A DNA stretch of 9,031 nucleotides from an uncultured Clostridia bacterium (GCA_946626395.1 CAMOUF010000187.1:1-9031), one strand, 5' to 3'; counted from the stretch's first letter, positions 1-7,829 are shown. Notes: generated by a model not told the origin, from the letters alone. A program made the numbers and translations.

Positions 1-1
1 G

Positions 2-193
2 GAGCCCACGGAAGAACCCACAGAGGAGCCCACGGAAGAACCTTCCGAAGAACCGACTGAGGAGCCCACGGAAGAACCCACAGAGGAGCCCACGGAAGAA
101 CCTTCCGAAGAACCGACTGAGGAGCCCACGGAAGAACCTTCCGAAGAACCCACCGAAGAGCCCACGGAAGAACCTTCCGAAGAACCCACGGAT
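2..193 (+). repeat. In-frame tandem repeat coding for 16 EPTE/EPSE units
   Basis: Sixteen 12-bp units encode Glu-Pro-Thr/Ser-Glu without interruption (the last ends in Asp). There is higher-order structure: positions 1-60 and 61-120 are identical, and the identity continues to position 78 versus 138. The last six units form two 36-bp blocks (122-157 and 158-193) that differ at only two bases. The array runs off the left edge, so its full copy number is unknown. The product would be an extended, strongly acidic linker, probably a spacer. Since every unit is a multiple of three bases, copy changes would alter length without breaking the frame. Confidence 0.95.
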
Positions 194-3100
194 GAAGCGA
201 CCCCCGCGCCCATGACGCTGAGCCAGGAGCTGCAAGGGGCCTCCGCTGCGGTGGAGCTGAGCGCGGAAGCCGCGCTGCCCGAGGACGCGGTGCTGGACAT
301 TTACGAAATCACCGCTCAAGAAGCATATGATTACGCGGATTTGGCGAACCAGACGGCGGACGCCCTGGGCGTGGACGCGCTGGCCTATGCCCGCTTCTTT
401 GACGTTGCCGCCATCAGCGGCGACGCGGTGGCGGAAATCGCCGCGCCTGTGACCGTTACCCTCACCCTGACCGACGCGCCGGAAGGCGATGTGCGGGTCA
501 TCTTCTTTGGGGACGAGGGCCCGGTGATCCTTCCCGCCGCTGTGAACGGCCAGGCCATTTCCTTCACCGCCGATTGCTGGGCGGTGTACGGCGTGGTGCT
601 GCCCGCCCAGGCGGAGAGCCTGGAGGGCTTTGCTGGCCGGGTGACGGCTGAAAGCGTCACCTTGTATCAGCGTCCCAGCGCCTTGTCCGATTTCGCCATC
701 GGCGAGCTTTTCCAGGGTGATCTGGTGACCATGATCCGCCGGGTCATCGGCCTGGACGCCGAATGGTATTATGTCAGCTATTTCACCGAGGACGGCGAGG
801 AAGCGAACGGCTATCTCCCCGTGGACGGCATCGAGCTGACGGACTATATTGAACTGGCCCCGGTGGAATTTGGCAATTATACCATCATCCTGGGCTATGA
901 CGTGGGCGTGCTGCCCCTGGACGCCACCCTCACCGTGGAAAGCGGCGAGGAACCGGCTCCTGCCGCCCCCATGCGGCTCAATGCCTCCGGCGCGGATCAA
1001 ATCACTGCCAGAACCAAGGCTGCCGCCAAAACGGCTGCCAATACCACTGCCTCCGCCAACGCCCAGGCCGTGGAGGATGCGCTGGCCCGGAACCTGTCCG
1101 CCAATGAAAAGCTGAATATCAACAGTATCGAATATTTCAAGCTGAACGTGCTGGCTAATAACCGCTTCGCCGCCCCCAAGGGCGAGGCGCATGTTTCCTT
1201 TGTGCCCACCTCCACCAAGCCCCTGGAAGAGGGCGAAACCATGACCCTGCTGGAAATCAGCGGCGCTGAGCCCCAGGCAGTGGAAAACGTGAACTTCAAC
1301 CTGGACGAAACCGGCAGCGTCACCTCCTTCGATTTCACCACCTCCAAATTCACCACCTACGCTCTGGTGAACAGCACCATCATCATCGAAAAGACCGTCC
1401 TGGCCTCCGACGGCCAGAACTACAAAATCACCGTCACCGCCGAAGCCGATTCCGGCATCCCCCAGGACGCCCAATTGGAAGTGACCGAGATTGACGATGC
1501 CGCGTATGACGGCTATCTGAAATTGGCTGCCGAATCCCTGGAACTGAATAAGGTTGATCTGACCTACGCCCGTTTCTTCGATATCACCATCACCAAGGAC
1601 GGCGAAAAGCTCCAGCCCGCTCCCGGCACCACCGTGCAGGTGACCATCGAGCTGGCCGATAAGCCCGAGCCCGGCGAAGAAACCATTACCCATGTGCTGC
1701 ACTTTAACCCCAACGCCGAGCCCGTGGAAGCGGAAATCGACGGCGCAGAGGTTACTTTTGATGCCTCCGGCTTCTCTGTGTACGCGGTGGTGGATGGAAG
1801 CACGGATGAAAAAGCCCGCATGAAGGTGCAGTTTTATAATGGCGAAAACCTTATTGCCACCATGTATGTGAAAAACGATGATACGCTGGACGAACTGGAA
1901 GCGATTCTGTATGACCCCGGCGTAGGGGAAGGATTGATGAACGGCCGATTCTTCGGCGGATGGATTCTGGATAATCCTGACTTTACCACCGCGGATTTAG
2001 GCAATGTCATGACGATTGACGACGTGCGCAGATGGGCTTCCGAACAGGTTATTACTGAAGGTACCACCGAGCACAAGTTCTACGCCGCAATCTGTATGGT
2101 TTATAACATCACGTTTAGGGACATCGATGGGACCGTGATTGCGAAGGATGCCGTTTTGATAAAAGAATCCGAACACGGAACGGCTGAAATTACCTATCCG
2201 ATTCAGATGTCCTATACCCCCAAAGATGACGTTCATAATTTTGAAGGCTGGATTTTGGACGAAAATGTGTATCCCAGAGTCACCTCCCCAATTCCCGAGG
2301 GCGGTTTATATGTAAATGGCGACAGTATTACCATCAAAAACAATATCTTCTTTACCGTCAACGCGCCGGAAGGCCATTGGCTGGTGTTTGATGAAAACGG
2401 CAAAGGCGGCAAGTACAACGCGCCCCAGTTCGTGAAGAGCGGGGATAATACAGAACAGCCCTGCGATGACAGCGCCATGCTTCGCCAAGGGTATATTTTC
2501 GGCGGATGGTACGACACCAAGGAGCACGCGGACGCCCACGCGGCGAATCCTTCTAATACGACGGGTAAGTTTGAATTTGGCAGTCCCATTAACGACAGAA
2601 CGACTGTCTATGCCAGCTGGATCCCCATTACGAATGCCCCCTATACTGTCATTATCTGGAAACAAAATATCAATGGCGATGGCTACGACTTTGAAGAAGC
2701 CATTCCCCTGACGGGCACTGTGGGTCAGAATATAACCAGTGTAACTCAACAGGGTACTGGCAATAATGCTTATGCTCGTGTAAATAATCAGAATAAGCAA
2801 TATACTGGTTTTCATCTGAAGGAGTTTGATCAGAACGTAGAAATCGCTCCCGAAGGCAACGCTGTGGTCAATGTGTACTACGACAGGACGGAGTATACGC
2901 TTACTTTTATTGACAGTAGTTCTGGAGGATCTAATATTACATACGTTTATGGAGGGAGAACGTATAGCGATGCACCGGTAGGTAACGCGATAACTAACGC
3001 AGGTAATATTTCAACATTAGAAAGTAACAAGAGAAATAAAAACGGTTACGAAGTATCTCGTTATGGTAACCAATATAATAGAACCTATGCAATAAAGATC

Positions 3101-6100
3101 AATGGAACCTGGTACCAGATTACAAGCGAAGGTCAGTATGTTTGGGAAGCGAGCAGCATCACAAGCGTTCCTAATAATCCTGGCGGTGTAGTAAAAACCA
3201 TCACTGCTCTATATGAGCAAAACATTTCTAACAACTTCCCTATCGTCGGCTCCAATGGTGTGACCTATGATAATGGCGAACGCTGGAAACCGCAGTCGAA
3301 TAGTCAAGGGTGGACCGAGGTTATGGTGAGTGTTGAAACCATGCCTGCTGAAAGCATAATTTTCAACCTTGACGTAGCAGAACGTCCGCTAAAAACGATG
3401 AATTACTATGTGGAAGCATTGCCCACAGATACGCAAAACATTGTCACGCGGAACGGCACTCGGTATGTTCTTTATAACACGATCAAGGCCCGATATAACG
3501 GCGTTACGGCAGAAGACTTCTTGGAACTGGATGGATTTACCAAAGTTGCGGCAGCAGAGACTGTAAATGGCCCCGCCTTGACACCAAGAACATTTGACGG
3601 TATAAGCGGGCAATACTATATCGCAAGTACAACCCAAGACCAGTCGATCTACTTCTTCTACAGCCGTGATTCTTACAAGATCAACTATTTGGACGGCATC
3701 TATGTGGACGGTAACGGGAATATCCTTGATGAAGACAAAGAGGCGACATGGGGCACTTCTGGCGACATCCTTTATCAGGCGGACATTTCCTCTTATGGAA
3801 AAGGCGGAGCGAATTATTACACGCCTGCCAAAGCCAATTATGTGTTTGACGGCTGGTATATTGATAAAGCGTGCACGCACCCCTATAACTTCACGACCAT
3901 GCCCAAAGGCGGCGTGACGGTCTATGCCAAATGGCGGCAGATTGAATACCGCGTGTTCCTGCATCCCAACGCCGGAACAGACCCGAATCTGGATTGGGGC
4001 TCGGATAGCGTGAGCACAAGTTTCCGCGTTTCGTTAGGCGACACGGTCAGCACCCCCACCGGCAAGCGCGAAGGCAGCGGGTATGAGTTCGTTGGCTGGT
4101 ATACGGACCCCAGCTTAAGCAGCAGCTCCCTGTTCAGCTCCTATATCGTGCTGAATGAGGATACGGTTACGACGCCTTATGATAAGACAGAGTCGACAGA
4201 AACCGATAAATGGGGCAACCCGACGCAGCAGATCAATAAGGATATCGACCGCTTCTGGATCACGAAAAAGCTGGATCTTTATGCCAAGTGGCGCAAAATC
4301 CTGGAAGGCGCGGAAGGCATCGGCATTCTCTATTATCCCAGAGACGGGAAAGGAAATACAGGCAGGGGCATGCCGACTGACACTTCGCTATACCCTGATT
4401 TGGCGGAAGCAACAGCACAGGCGGCATGCAGAGCGCCCGAAGGTATGTTCTTTAAGCACTGGGTCGTCCAGGATTGGGATGAGACGCAAGGTAAATATGT
4501 AGATACGAATATCATCGTGAAGCCTGGAGAAAAATTCATTGTGAGAGAAGAGTATGCCGAGAAGGCAGCCGTGGCCGATCAGCCGGGAAAATATACGTAT
4601 ACAATCCGGCTGAGACCGGAATTTGACGAAGCGGCCGACGGCGAATCGACGCATATCTGGTGGTTTAAAAACTATTCAGACAATGACGCTGGCCGGCACG
4701 ATTCCTTCCATCAGAACGAAGATATAGGGATCAATGAAGCCGTGCCCATTCCGGACGCGCCTGCCCGGGATGGATATATCTTCCTCGGCTGGGCCCGTGT
4801 GCTTACCGGAACGTCTGAAAGCGCTGCCGGCACAGAGGGCAACCCGCCGACGGGCAAAGTGCTCGAGCTGACCGAGAATGATATTTACTTGAAGTATCAG
4901 GACGGAAAGTATTATCTGAATGATGCCACAAGCGACTATAATGGTCGCGAAGTGACCCAGGTTGCGGCGGACGATCGGCTGCAGTACCATGATATGTATG
5001 CCGTATGGCAGACCAGGGGCTACCTGCAGATGCGCAAACAGTTCGACGTGCAGAACTTCTATCTGGACGGCGAAGACATGGAAAAGCTCTGGACGGTGCT
5101 GGAATTCACCGTTCAGGACAGCCAGGGGAACTATGTCAAGCTGAAGAAAGAAACCGAGGGAGTGAATGCCGGCCATTATATCTATGATGGCGTCGTCACG
5201 CAGGCCGAGGTGAATGCGGGCACGCCAATCCCCAAGATTCCCCTGTCCGCGTTCGTCCGCGAGTCCGGAAGCGCAAGCACGCATGAGCACACCTATACGC
5301 AATTGGCCTGGCTGCCGGTAGATACGTATACGTTCAAGGAAGACGTGAATCAGGCAAGAACTCTTCTGCCTGGCTATCGGCTGAAAGAGGGCGGCGAACT
5401 TGTATCTGAACAGACAGTGACGATCACCAAGGGAACCTATGGAAATACTGCAGCGATTGGATCAGGCATGTCGAACCTGCAGAACAAGTACACCGGCGAG
5501 GATAATTACAGCAGGCTGAAAGTTACCAAAACTGTGAAGGGCCATGCGCCGCAGGATGTAACAAACGCCAAACGGTACTACTTTGTTGTTATCAACGACA
5601 CGATGACCGAAGCAGTAGGAGAAACGGTGTATGTCGTTAACAGTGATAACGATAACAATGGCAGCTTTACGACGGATGTGACGAAAGCGACGATTTATAA
5701 TGTCAAGCCGAACGATAATAATATCTACACCGGCGACAGTGACGATGCAAGGCTGAACGATGGAACAAACGGCATCAAAGTCGTCGCGGGAAATGAGTAT
5801 CACGTTGTGGAGCTGACGGAGACAACCACGCCTGCTGTGACCGCCGACCAGTCCCCTGAAATTTCCGGCTATACTTGGACGGGTACTGTTTCTCCGGAAA
5901 CTGTGACGCCTGTGAAGGGTACGCCATCTGCAATTACCTTGACGAATGATTACAAGGCAAACTTTGGCAGCCTGAACCTTACAAAAATTGCAGCGGGCGA
6001 AAAGCCGAATGGTGTGGATGACCATGAATTCCTGATGATCGTCAAGAATGAAGACGGAAAATTCATCAAGGATGACGGAACGGTTTCGGATGACGAAGTC

Positions 6101-6844
6101 ACGATTGCTGTGAAGCCCGGCGAAACAAAGACCATCGAAAACCTGCTGCCTGGCCAGTACACTGTCTCCGAAAAAACAGAGGCCTCCGATCCCTTCCCCG
6201 CTTACAGCCTGGAAGTGGCTGTCGCGGAACGGACGCCGGCCTCTACCGAGGATCCCTTTGCCAGTGCCACTGAAACCAATGAAAGCGCTGTTGTGGAGAT
6301 TGTTGCAGGGCAGCAGAAGGAAGTCGTTGTTCAGAACACTTATACGCTGATCAGGCAGAACGTGAAAATCCAGAAGGTGAATGAAAGCGGAAGCGGATTG
6401 TCTGGCGCGACATTCGATTTGACCAGCGAGGAGACCATCATTGGATTTAATGATCTGCGTAATTTGGTATCCATGAATACAGAAGGGAAAATTGGTTTCC
6501 TTCCCAGCGGCAATTCGGCTGATGACACGCTGTTCAGCTTGCCCATTGGGCAGTATATCCTGACGGAAATCAGCGCGCCTGCGGGATATAATAAGCTGTC
6601 TGGGCTGATCACGTTCAATGTTACAGAAGATGGCATTTCTTTGTTGGGAGGAAACCCGATGAATGTTACTCTAACCAAGGATGAATCTTCCGGCGTGTGG
6701 ACGATCACCATTCCCAACCAACCCGGCGTGGAGCTTCCCGCCACCGGCGGCAGCGGCACGGCGCTGTATTACATCCTGGGCGCGGCGCTGGTGCTGGGCG
6801 CTGGCGTGGCGCTGATGCTGATGAAAAAGAAGAAGCATGAATGA
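2..6844 (+). CDS. Giant LPXTG-anchored, multi-domain surface protein (adhesin/pilin-like), 5' end outside window
   Basis: The frame is open from the first complete codon (position 2) to TGA at 6842-6844, giving 2280 visible residues. No stop or convincing start occurs at the left edge, so the signal peptide and true start lie upstream. Domains in order: acidic-proline EPTE/EPSE repeat; three diverged copies of a beta-rich domain ending in VYGVV, TYALV and VYAVV; an SH3-like segment between copies 1 and 2; InlB-type repeats with recurring GGW, DGW, VGW and YAKW motifs; four Cna-B/SpaA-like domains; LPATG, a hydrophobic helix and KKKKHE. Proteins of this design are exported by Sec, linked to peptidoglycan by sortase, and usually bind host or bacterial surfaces; the ligand cannot be told from sequence. 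No sortase gene lies nearby, so a housekeeping sortase is the likely partner. GC content falls sharply in the middle of the gene. The class is very likely right; the adhesin role is inferred. Confidence 0.95.
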   Translation, partial: EPTEEPTEEPTEEPSEEPTEEPTEEPTEEPTEEPSEEPTEEPTEEPSEEPTEEPTEEPSEEPTDEATPAPMTLSQELQGASAAVELSAEAALPEDAVLDIYEITAQEAYDYADLANQTADALGVDALAYARFFDVAAISGDAVAEIAAPVTVTLTLTDAPEGDVRVIFFGDEGPVILPAAVNGQAISFTADCWAVYGVVLPAQAESLEGFAGRVTAESVTLYQRPSALSDFAIGELFQGDLVTMIRRVIGLDAEWYYVSYFTEDGEEANGYLPVDGIELTDYIELAPVEFGNYTIILGYDVGVLPLDATLTVESGEEPAPAAPMRLNASGADQITARTKAAAKTAANTTASANAQAVEDALARNLSANEKLNINSIEYFKLNVLANNRFAAPKGEAHVSFVPTSTKPLEEGETMTLLEISGAEPQAVENVNFNLDETGSVTSFDFTTSKFTTYALVNSTIIIEKTVLASDGQNYKITVTAEADSGIPQDAQLEVTEIDDAAYDGYLKLAAESLELNKVDLTYARFFDITITKDGEKLQPAPGTTVQVTIELADKPEPGEETITHVLHFNPNAEPVEAEIDGAEVTFDASGFSVYAVVDGSTDEKARMKVQFYNGENLIATMYVKNDDTLDELEAILYDPGVGEGLMNGRFFGGWILDNPDFTTADLGNVMTIDDVRRWASEQVITEGTTEHKFYAAICMVYNITFRDIDGTVIAKDAVLIKESEHGTAEITYPIQMSYTPKDDVHNFEGWILDENVYPRVTSPIPEGGLYVNGDSITIKNNIFFTVNAPEGHWLVFDENGKGGKYNAPQFVKSGDNTEQPCDDSAMLRQGYIFGGWYDTKEHADAHAANPSNTTGKFEFGSPINDRTTVYASWIPITNAPYTVIIWKQNINGDGYDFEEAIPLTGTVGQNITSVTQQGTGNNAYARVNNQNKQYTGFHLKEFDQNVEIAPEGNAVVNVYYDRTEYTLTFIDSSSGGSNITYVYGGRTYSDAPVGNAITNAGNISTLESNKRNKNGYEVSRYGNQYNRTYAIKINGTWYQITSEGQYVWEASSITSVPNNPGGVVKTITALYEQNISNNFPIVGSNGVTYDNGERWKPQSNSQGWTEVMVSVETMPAESIIFNLDVAERPLKTMNYYVEALPTDTQNIVTRNGTRYVLYNTIKARYNGVTAEDFLELDGFTKVAAAETVNGPALTPRTFDGISGQYYIASTTQDQSIYFFYSRDSYKINYLDGIYVDGNGNILDEDKEATWGTSGDILYQADISSYGKGGANYYTPAKANYVFDGWYIDKACTHPYNFTTMPKGGVTVYAKWRQIEYRVFLHPNAGTDPNLDWGSDSVSTSFRVSLGDTVSTPTGKREGSGYEFVGWYTDPSLSSSSLFSSYIVLNEDTVTTPYDKTESTETDKWGNPTQQINKDIDRFWITKKLDLYAKWRKILEGAEGIGILYYPRDGKGNTGRGMPTDTSLYPDLAEATAQAACRAPEGMFFKHWVVQDWDETQGKYVDTNIIVKPGEKFIVREEYAEKAAVADQPGKYTYTIRLRPEFDEAADGESTHIWWFKNYSDNDAGRHDSFHQNEDIGINEAVPIPDAPARDGYIFLGWARVLTGTSESAAGTEGNPPTGKVLELTENDIYLKYQDGKYYLNDATSDYNGREVTQVAADDRLQYHDMYAVWQTRGYLQMRKQFDVQNFYLDGEDMEKLWTVLEFTVQDSQGNYVKLKKETEGVNAGHYIYDGVVTQAEVNAGTPIPKIPLSAFVRESGSASTHEHTYTQLAWLPVDTYTFKEDVNQARTLLPGYRLKEGGELVSEQTVTITKGTYGNTAAIGSGMSNLQNKYTGEDNYSRLKVTKTVKGHAPQDVTNAKRYYFVVINDTMTEAVGETVYVVNSDNDNNGSFTTDVTKATIYNVKPNDNNIYTGDSDDARLNDGTNGIKVVAGNEYHVVELTETTTPAVTADQSPEISGYTWTGTVSPETVTPVKGTPSAITLTNDYKANFGSLNLTKIAAGEKPNGVDDHEFLMIVKNEDGKFIKDDGTVSDDEVTIAVKPGETKTIENLLPGQYTVSEKTEASDPFPAYSLEVAVAERTPASTEDPFASATETNESAVVEIVAGQQKEVVVQNTYTLIRQNVKIQKVNESGSGLSGATFDLTSEETIIGFNDLRNLVSMNTEGKIGFLPSGNSADDTLFSLPIGQYILTEISAPAGYNKLSGLITFNVTEDGISLLGGNPMNVTLTKDESSGVWTITIPNQPGVELPATGGSGTALYYILGAALVLGAGVALMLMKKKKHE
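212..1805 (+). other. Protein region: three diverged copies of a beta-rich domain plus SH3-like insert
   Basis: Copy 1 (about 212-630) contains LPEDAVLDIYEI, then AYARFFD at 383-403, and ends AVYGVV. Copy 2 (about 866-1376) contains LPLDATLTV, IEYFKLNV and ends TTYALV. Copy 3 (about 1378-1805) contains IPQDAQLEVTEI, TYARFFDI near 1562 and ends SVYAVV. Shared features are the LPxDAxL opening, the aromatic YARFFD-like strand, a Pro-rich VTVTL/VQVTIEL strand and the closing V-Y-A-V strand. Between copies 1 and 2, about 635-845, a segment with SVTLYQRPS, GELFQGDLVTM, WYYVSY and GYLPVDGIEL resembles a bacterial SH3 (SH3b) domain. Copy 2 also carries an Ala/Thr/Asn-rich low-complexity insert (about 950-1075). 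I recall this type of domain from Clostridia surface proteins but cannot give it a firm family name. Confidence 0.7.
1820..5020 (+). other. Protein region: InlB/Listeria-Bacteroides-type repeats and intervening beta segments
   Basis: The typical InlB B-repeat pattern (V-x-F strand, hydrophobic-GY-x-F-x-GW, then x-V-Y-A-x-W) recurs. GW tryptophans lie at 1961 (FFGGW), 2249 (NFEGW), 2507 (IFGGW), 3854 (VFDGW), 4097 (EFVGW) and 4790 (IFLGW). Closing strands include TTVYASW, VTVYAKW, LDLYAKW and DMYAVW. These small ubiquitin-like beta folds are common spacers in Gram-positive surface proteins. About 2633-3660 lacks the GW motif and holds longer segments built on Y-x-V-x-x-W/Y...VNVYYDRTEYTLTF and IYFFYSRDSYKINYLDG; this may be the functional head or a different repeat type. 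Domain borders are approximate. Confidence 0.8.
5021..6720 (+). other. Protein region: four tandem Cna-B/SpaA-like domains with isopeptide triads
   Basis: Each domain has a Lys in its first strand, a Glu in a Y-x-x-x-E box and an Asn in its last strand. Codon positions are: domain 1 Lys 5036, Glu 5339, Asn 5483; domain 2 Lys 5528, Glu 5810, Asn 5945; domain 3 Lys 5984, Glu 6170, Asn 6335; domain 4 Lys 6374, Glu 6566, Asn 6716. Domain 4 is the clearest, with the classic SpaA E-box YILTEISAPAGY. In characterised Cna-B domains such residues form a spontaneous Lys-Asn isopeptide bond with a catalytic acid, giving a stiff, protease-resistant stalk. Domain 1 is the most diverged and least certain. 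Bond formation is inferred from motif position. Confidence 0.78.
6734..6841 (+). other. LPXTG cell-wall sorting signal
   Basis: LPATG at 6734-6748 is followed by GSGT, a hydrophobic helix of about 20 residues (ALYYILGAALVLGAGVALML) and a basic tail MKKKKHE ending at the stop. Sortase cuts between Thr and Gly of this motif and joins Thr to the peptidoglycan cross-bridge or, in pilins, to a Lys of another subunit. This end of the gene is very GC-rich (43 of 60 bases in 6721-6780), unlike the middle of the gene. Confidence 0.96.
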
Positions 6845-6870
6845 CCGGCTGGTTATCGGCCAAAAACCAA

Positions 6871-6905
6871 GAGGGCGGAACGCACGGCGTTCCGCCCTCT
6901 TTCCT
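6871..6905. terminator. Bidirectional intrinsic terminator between convergent genes
   Basis: A perfect 13-bp inverted repeat (GAGGGCGGAACGC at 6871-6883 and its complement at 6887-6899) with a 3-nt loop lies 26 nt after the surface-protein stop and 19 nt after the hydrolase stop on the other strand. On the + strand it is followed by TTTCCT, a weak T-tract. On the - strand the stem is followed by TTGGTTTTTGG, also an interrupted T-run. Its place between two converging stops fits a shared terminator; the rest of this 74-bp gap shows nothing else. Confidence 0.88.
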
Positions 6906-6918
6906 ATATGAGCCAAAG

Positions 6919-7779
6919 TTATTCCAGCTTCACGGGCAAATCGGTATCGGTGAAGGGGTTGTTGGCGTCAAAGACGGCCACGTCCTCGTCTTTTTTGTCG
7001 ATGGGCGGCATGATGGTGAACACATGGATGTGCAGTTCATGCTTGCCAAATTCCAATTCGGCCCGCTCCCGGGGCTTGGTCAGGGCCAGGACCTCGGTAT
7101 ACTTGGTGCGCCCCTTCCGGGCAAAACTGGTGGCCACCTCGGCGCGGCCCTGCCAGTGCATGGGAATGAACAGCCGGGGCTTGGCGGACATGACGAAATA
7201 ATTGGCCCCGGCGTCGTAAAAGCCGCCCATGCGGGGGTCCACCGGGAACATGGCAATGTCGATGGGCAGGCGCTCGATGGGGCGCATGGCCTCGTAAAAA
7301 TCCTTTTCCGCCTGGGCGATCTCCCGCAGGCTGCTTTCCTCCCGCCAGTGCCACAGGTTTAGGTCCCCGGCGTGGAACACGTGCAGGCCGTCCACCGTCA
7401 CATAGAAGGACACGCCCTTGTCCGTGGAGGAAAAAACGCGAATCTCCGCGTCCCCCAGGGTCAGTGTGTCCCCGGGCTTGACCCGCTTGCCCGGCTTGTC
7501 TTCGGGCAGGTCGTCGGCGATGATATAGGTGATGGGGTATTTATGCATGCTCCAGGAATAAATGATATTGTCCAAATGATCCTCGTGATCGTGGGACACG
7601 AACACCAGCACCTGCTTGAAGCCCTCGAAATCCCGCTGGGTCAGCTGGGTTTCGGCGGTCAGTTCCCCGTGCTCGCCCCGCCAATAATCGAAAACCATCA
7701 GGGTATCCTTGATTTCCACGGTGAACCCGGAATGATGATAAAAGGTGACCGCGGCAATTTTTTTCTCATTCTCCTCCAT
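6919..7779 (-). CDS. Metallo-beta-lactamase-fold metal-dependent hydrolase, UlaG-like
   Basis: This 286-residue protein starts at ATG 7779-7777 and ends with TAA at 6921-6919. Metal ligands of the metallo-beta-lactamase fold are visible: HSGF near residue 16, the signature SHDHEDH (His63, His65, Asp67, His68), HAGD (His136, Asp139) and MHW (His208). Such proteins bind one or two metal ions, usually Zn or Mn, in the cytoplasm and hydrolyse esters, lactones or phosphodiesters. HSGF and the late MHW resemble the UlaG branch (ascorbate-6-phosphate lactonase and many uncharacterised homologues), but this protein is shorter than UlaG and has no ula genes beside it, so the substrate is unknown. The C-terminal 30 residues are acidic and Asp-rich. 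There is no signal peptide. The start is chosen because GGGAGGG sits 8 nt upstream and a good promoter lies just before it; upstream in-frame codons overlap the divergent topoisomerase gene. Confidence 0.92.
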   Translation of the reverse strand: MEENEKKIAAVTFYHHSGFTVEIKDTLMVFDYWRGEHGELTAETQLTQRDFEGFKQVLVFVSHDHEDHLDNIIYSWSMHKYPITYIIADDLPEDKPGKRVKPGDTLTLGDAEIRVFSSTDKGVSFYVTVDGLHVFHAGDLNLWHWREESSLREIAQAEKDFYEAMRPIERLPIDIAMFPVDPRMGGFYDAGANYFVMSAKPRLFIPMHWQGRAEVATSFARKGRTKYTEVLALTKPRERAELEFGKHELHIHVFTIMPPIDKKDEDVAVFDANNPFTDTDLPVKLE

Positions 7780-7829
7780 ACTGGCTTCCCTCCCTTCTCT
7801 ATTATAAATCACTTGCCCCAAAATAGCAA
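7780..7829 (-). promoter_or_regulatory. Sigma-A-type promoter and ribosome binding site of the MBL hydrolase
   Basis: On the - strand, TTGCTA (7829-7824) and a perfect TATAAT (7806-7801) are separated by exactly 17 bp. The ribosome binding site GGGAGGG (7794-7788) is 8 nt before the ATG. With this spacing transcription would begin near 7794-7796, leaving a leader of only about 15-17 nt that begins at or inside the ribosome binding site. The promoter match is strong; the exact start point is inferred. Confidence 0.75.

Noticed and set aside
1..193. Short regular repeats that could suggest a CRISPR array
   Set aside because: There are no unique spacers; the repeat is a continuous 12-bp coding unit in frame with the downstream protein.
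3389..6025. Long - strand frames within the surface-protein gene (3389-3964, 4676-5302, 5462-6025)
   Set aside because: They are opposite a continuous domain-bearing gene and show only low-complexity, biased composition without motifs.
6845..6868. Possible second hairpin CCGGCTGGTTATCGGCC just after the surface-protein stop
   Set aside because: Only a 3-bp pairing is possible at its ends; the strong hairpin at 6871-6899 explains termination.
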